From: Viscum album
Lineage: Eukaryota; Streptophyta; Magnoliopsida; Santalales; Viscaceae
Length of the DNA stretch: 64,000 nucleotides
Direction of reading: 5' to 3'
Assembly (NCBI GenBank): GCA_963277665.1
Contig: OY728121.1
Coordinates: forward strand, 1,656,374,062-1,656,438,061
Position numbers and translations under genes: made by a program. Below, in pieces: positions 61,131 through 64,000 of the stretch (position 1 is its first letter; each line of letters begins with the position of its first letter). The notes beneath the pieces were generated by a model. It had not been told where the DNA came from, made no database searches, and saw only the letters and a program-made list of their open reading frames with translations.

Positions 61131-64000
61131 ATAGTTATTCCTAATCATTACACCTCATTATATTGTGATCTTGGGTACTCAGAATCACCCCCATTCATTA
61201 TGTAGTGAACCAGGCTAATTGAAAACATTTCTAAATATTATGTTGTGGACCTAAAAAATTACAATCATTTCTAATAAATATGTTATGAACCTAGATAATC
61301 ATATTTATATCCATGAATTATATTATAAAACATAATAATCTAAATCATGTTCATGAATTATGTTGTGAACTTGGATAATTAAAATCATGTCCACAAATTA
61401 TGTCATTAACCTAGCTAATAAAAATCATGTTCTTGCATTATTTTGTGAACATTATTAATAAAAATCATAAAAGACATTAATATGTGAACTAGGCTAATTA
61501 CAATCAGGTCAATGGTTTGTTTCATGCAATATAAATTTGTACGTGATGCATTGAAGGCCTATATCAGACCCACTAGTCACATAATGTTATACCAAACATA
61601 TGTTTTCCATATGAAATTAATTAGGAATATTTTCATTAAAACGCAAGGAAAAAATAGATTCATGGAAACTCTAAATGACATAGAATTAAATGAAATTATT
61701 AATTGGATTAGTTGATACCACAAATTTAATCTCTGAAATAAAATATATCATAAGAGCATTTCAAGTGTAATGATGAAAATAAATACATGAGAGTGAAATA
61801 TTTTAGATATATAGAGTAAATTATAAGGAATACCTTATAAATATTTCTTATAAAACACTTTTTACATTGTCATTTAAAATTTATGAGTCGAGTAACATTC
61901 AAAAATGATTTTCAAGAAGGTGAAAAGAAGATTTTTTTTAATATTATTTTAACAGAATCCCAAATACTGTAACATTTAAAATAAATAAAGGATAAGTAAA
62001 TAAATGTTTAGTATAATATAAAAAATAAATGAAACTGAAAAGATAAATCCTTGTTTTTTTGTTTTATAGAAAATCTACATCGATGAATGAGTTACAAGTT
62101 TCCTTTTGAAAATAGTTTAAAAAAACTTGAGGAGCATAGAGGATAATACATTTTTGGATTTTAAAATAAGAAAATAATAGATTAGTGGAGAGAAATAATA
62201 TAGATAGATAGCGTGAATAGAAAATAGAGATAATAATATTATGTCCTAAAATAATATATATTTATGAGGAGATAAATCCATCAAATATGAGGATTATGAA
62301 ATGAAAATGAAATTTATCCTGAGAAAAATTGAAAATATTATATAAGAATAAAAATTTAAATATATAAAAATATTATAGATACATAGTTAGTGATGAATGT
62401 ATAGAACAAAATGAAAATATATTGAGAGATAAGTACCCCTGCATTTTTAATCACTTTTATTTCAAATGAGATAATTTATAAATGAATGAAAATATAAATT
62501 AAGTTGGAAAATCATAAATAATTTTAGAGGAATACGCATAGGTAAAACTATTATAGATGTTGGTAATATTTAATACTACTAAGAAAATAAAAAATGATTA
62601 TAATTTAATGAGGTGAAATTGAGTTAAGATAAACTTTTATGGATTTGTTAACTTTTGAGTCAAAATCCCTTTAAGGAGAGAACAGAAAATAAAACCCTAA
62701 ATATCATTCAAAAATATGTAATTATGATAAAATTTTCTAAAAAGGTAATAAATAAACAATATAAATGAAAACAGGTTCATGATAAAAAACATTTATCGAA
62801 TAAGGAAAATTGATATGAAAACCGTTTTCACAGATTCCCTCTTGGTCAGTTTTTCTCTATCCCTATTGAAGGCCTAAAATTCTCTTAGTGAGCCTCATTG
62901 AAATGAAGGATTTTAGAAACATTCCAATGAACATTGGTTAAAAATCATTCCATATTATTATTATTTAGATTATTTTAGAAGATATTCAAGTGTAAATTGA
63001 AAGAACAATTTTCTTTGAGGTAGTTGGAAGTGGGATCATTTTATACGTAATTCTGAGTGTTATTTTTTTCAAATACTCACCCCTTAACGAGTGAAGAGTG
63101 AAATTTCACATGGAAAATGGATCCAATGTTGAAAAAAATTGATATAAGATAATGGGAGGTCGATAATTCCCGTATCTGCAAATATAAGGATAGTTTTCAA
63201 GTTATTTTTTTCTTTACCCCTCAGTTAAACCCATTTAATTCATTTTACCTTTACTATGGAAACTCAAATTTTACGTTGAAATTTTTTTATATGCCAAGAA
63301 ATAAAAAATAACCTTATTAACTAATTTTTACATGAATACATAAAATAAGAAATCAATGTTATAGGACTTAGTTTTTAAATTTGATAATTTTTTATAATAA
63401 CATATAATGTGGGAGATATTATCAAAAATGTATTTTTCAGAATAAATTAAATTTATTCTTATACCTTATCATTTAATGAAAAATAAAATAATGCAAATTT
63501 AAATGATTTTATTCCTATTTTTTAAAATTTATTATTTATTTATATAACATTGATTAAATTTTGTAAATAAATTTATTTGAAAAACAATTATTCTCGTTTT
63601 ATTAAATTCATTCTTTATATATAATTTTTTTTTAAAATCAAATGTGTAGAAATACTTATAGTAATGAATATATATATATTTGAAACATAATTTATTATAT
63701 TAAGAATTATATGTTTATATCATTGTGTCATATATTAAGAAAACTCTTCAAATACTCTTCATAATACCTATGTGTAAGAAAAGTACTAGTGTCGATTTCA
63801 TGTGGTGATTCATCCGGTAAGGAGCTCATAATGATTTCCATGATCCTAAACTTCCCATCATATGATTTTTCTCTAGTCACAATTATTTAAGTTCATCTTG
63901 GGCTTGGTCTAGGGAAAAACCAAGTGATTCCATCTCTTTTCTATGCTCAAAAAATGAGGCTAAAAAGGAAGGTTATTACTGCTTGATTCCCTTATTTATA
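61131..64000 (-). mobile_element. Element H 5' LTR, outer fragment (continues beyond the window)
   Basis: Sequence resuming after K is taken as the rest of H's LTR. The last 240 bases match the B LTR on the opposite strand (TTTTCCCTAGACCAAG at 27670 corresponds to 63905-63925) and the H fragment at 6440-6640. The 61131-63700 part is A+T-rich, with no gene and no second LTR boundary that I can see. The 67-codon plus-strand frame at 61512 resembles nothing known to me. It could include other old insertions. Confidence 0.45.
61185..61505 (-). repeat. Minisatellite of about 40-bp units in the H LTR
   Basis: About eight degenerate units occur on the minus strand with core TTAGCCTAGGTTCAC followed by ATAAT and AACATGATT. 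They start about 40 bases apart. The plus-strand signature is ATTATGTTGTGAAC. The array lies just inside the LTR fragment after the K insertion. Confidence 0.7.

Noticed and set aside
61512..61715. 67-codon plus-strand frame starting MVCFMQYKF as a small gene
   Set aside because: No known motif, no promoter or splice context, and it lies antisense in what appears to be an LTR. In A+T-rich decayed DNA a frame of this length is expected by chance.

Overview
The window looks like intergenic DNA from a large, retrotransposon-rich flowering-plant genome. It is strongly A+T-rich by eye and poor in CpG. I found no host gene, rRNA, free-standing tRNA gene, organellar DNA or CRISPR array. Nearly all of it can be read as LTR retrotransposons, mostly Ty3/gypsy chromoviruses of the Tekay/Del type plus one Ty1/copia element. 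Nearly all gag-pol reading frames are broken by stops and frameshifts. The species cannot be named from this sequence. Very old LTR pairs that are still joined suggest a lineage that removes DNA slowly; that is inference.

The main result is a nest of insertions, worked out by pairing LTRs, primer-binding sites (PBS), polypurine tracts (PPT) and target-site duplications (TSD). Element H (gypsy, minus strand) is the outer host: its 3' LTR piece is 6016-6840, its interior 6841-9039, and its 5' LTR 9040-9582 plus 61131 to the window end. Into H's 5' LTR went K (copia, minus, 9583-61125; TSD TGAAC/TGAAT). Into K's RNase H went M (gypsy, minus, 15261-55714; TSD GATAAT on both sides). M then received three insertions: B (gypsy, plus, 20027 to about 30130) in its interior, and N (gypsy-derived, RT-less, plus, 34225-44842) and C (gypsy, minus, 46123-55605) in its right LTR. 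N carries a tRNA-derived SINE (39760-39878). The deepest chain is SINE in N in M in K in H. Element A (gypsy, plus, 1-6015) lies at the left edge, belongs to the same LTR family as C, and abuts H's left LTR.

Within the gypsy elements the expected order gag - protease - RT - RNase H - integrase - chromodomain can be followed in A, B and C. M keeps gag, protease, the integrase C-terminus and a chromodomain, but has lost RT and the integrase core. N and H have interiors of only about 2.2 kb with a short CCHC zinc-knuckle frame in place of full gag-pol. N is youngest: its two 4.07-kb LTRs are clearly the most similar pair and its 155-residue zinc-knuckle frame is open.

The gypsy LTRs show unexpected organisation. 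B, M and N share what looks like a leader intron inside the LTR, with a conserved GTAAGG or GTAATC donor and a pyrimidine-rich AG/GATAT-like acceptor. In N this putative intron carries three hairpins with different stems but a shared loop around TACGTACGG...TACC(G/A)TCTCCA. The TATA box of N lies in the loop of an inverted repeat. A and H carry minisatellite-like arrays in their LTRs.
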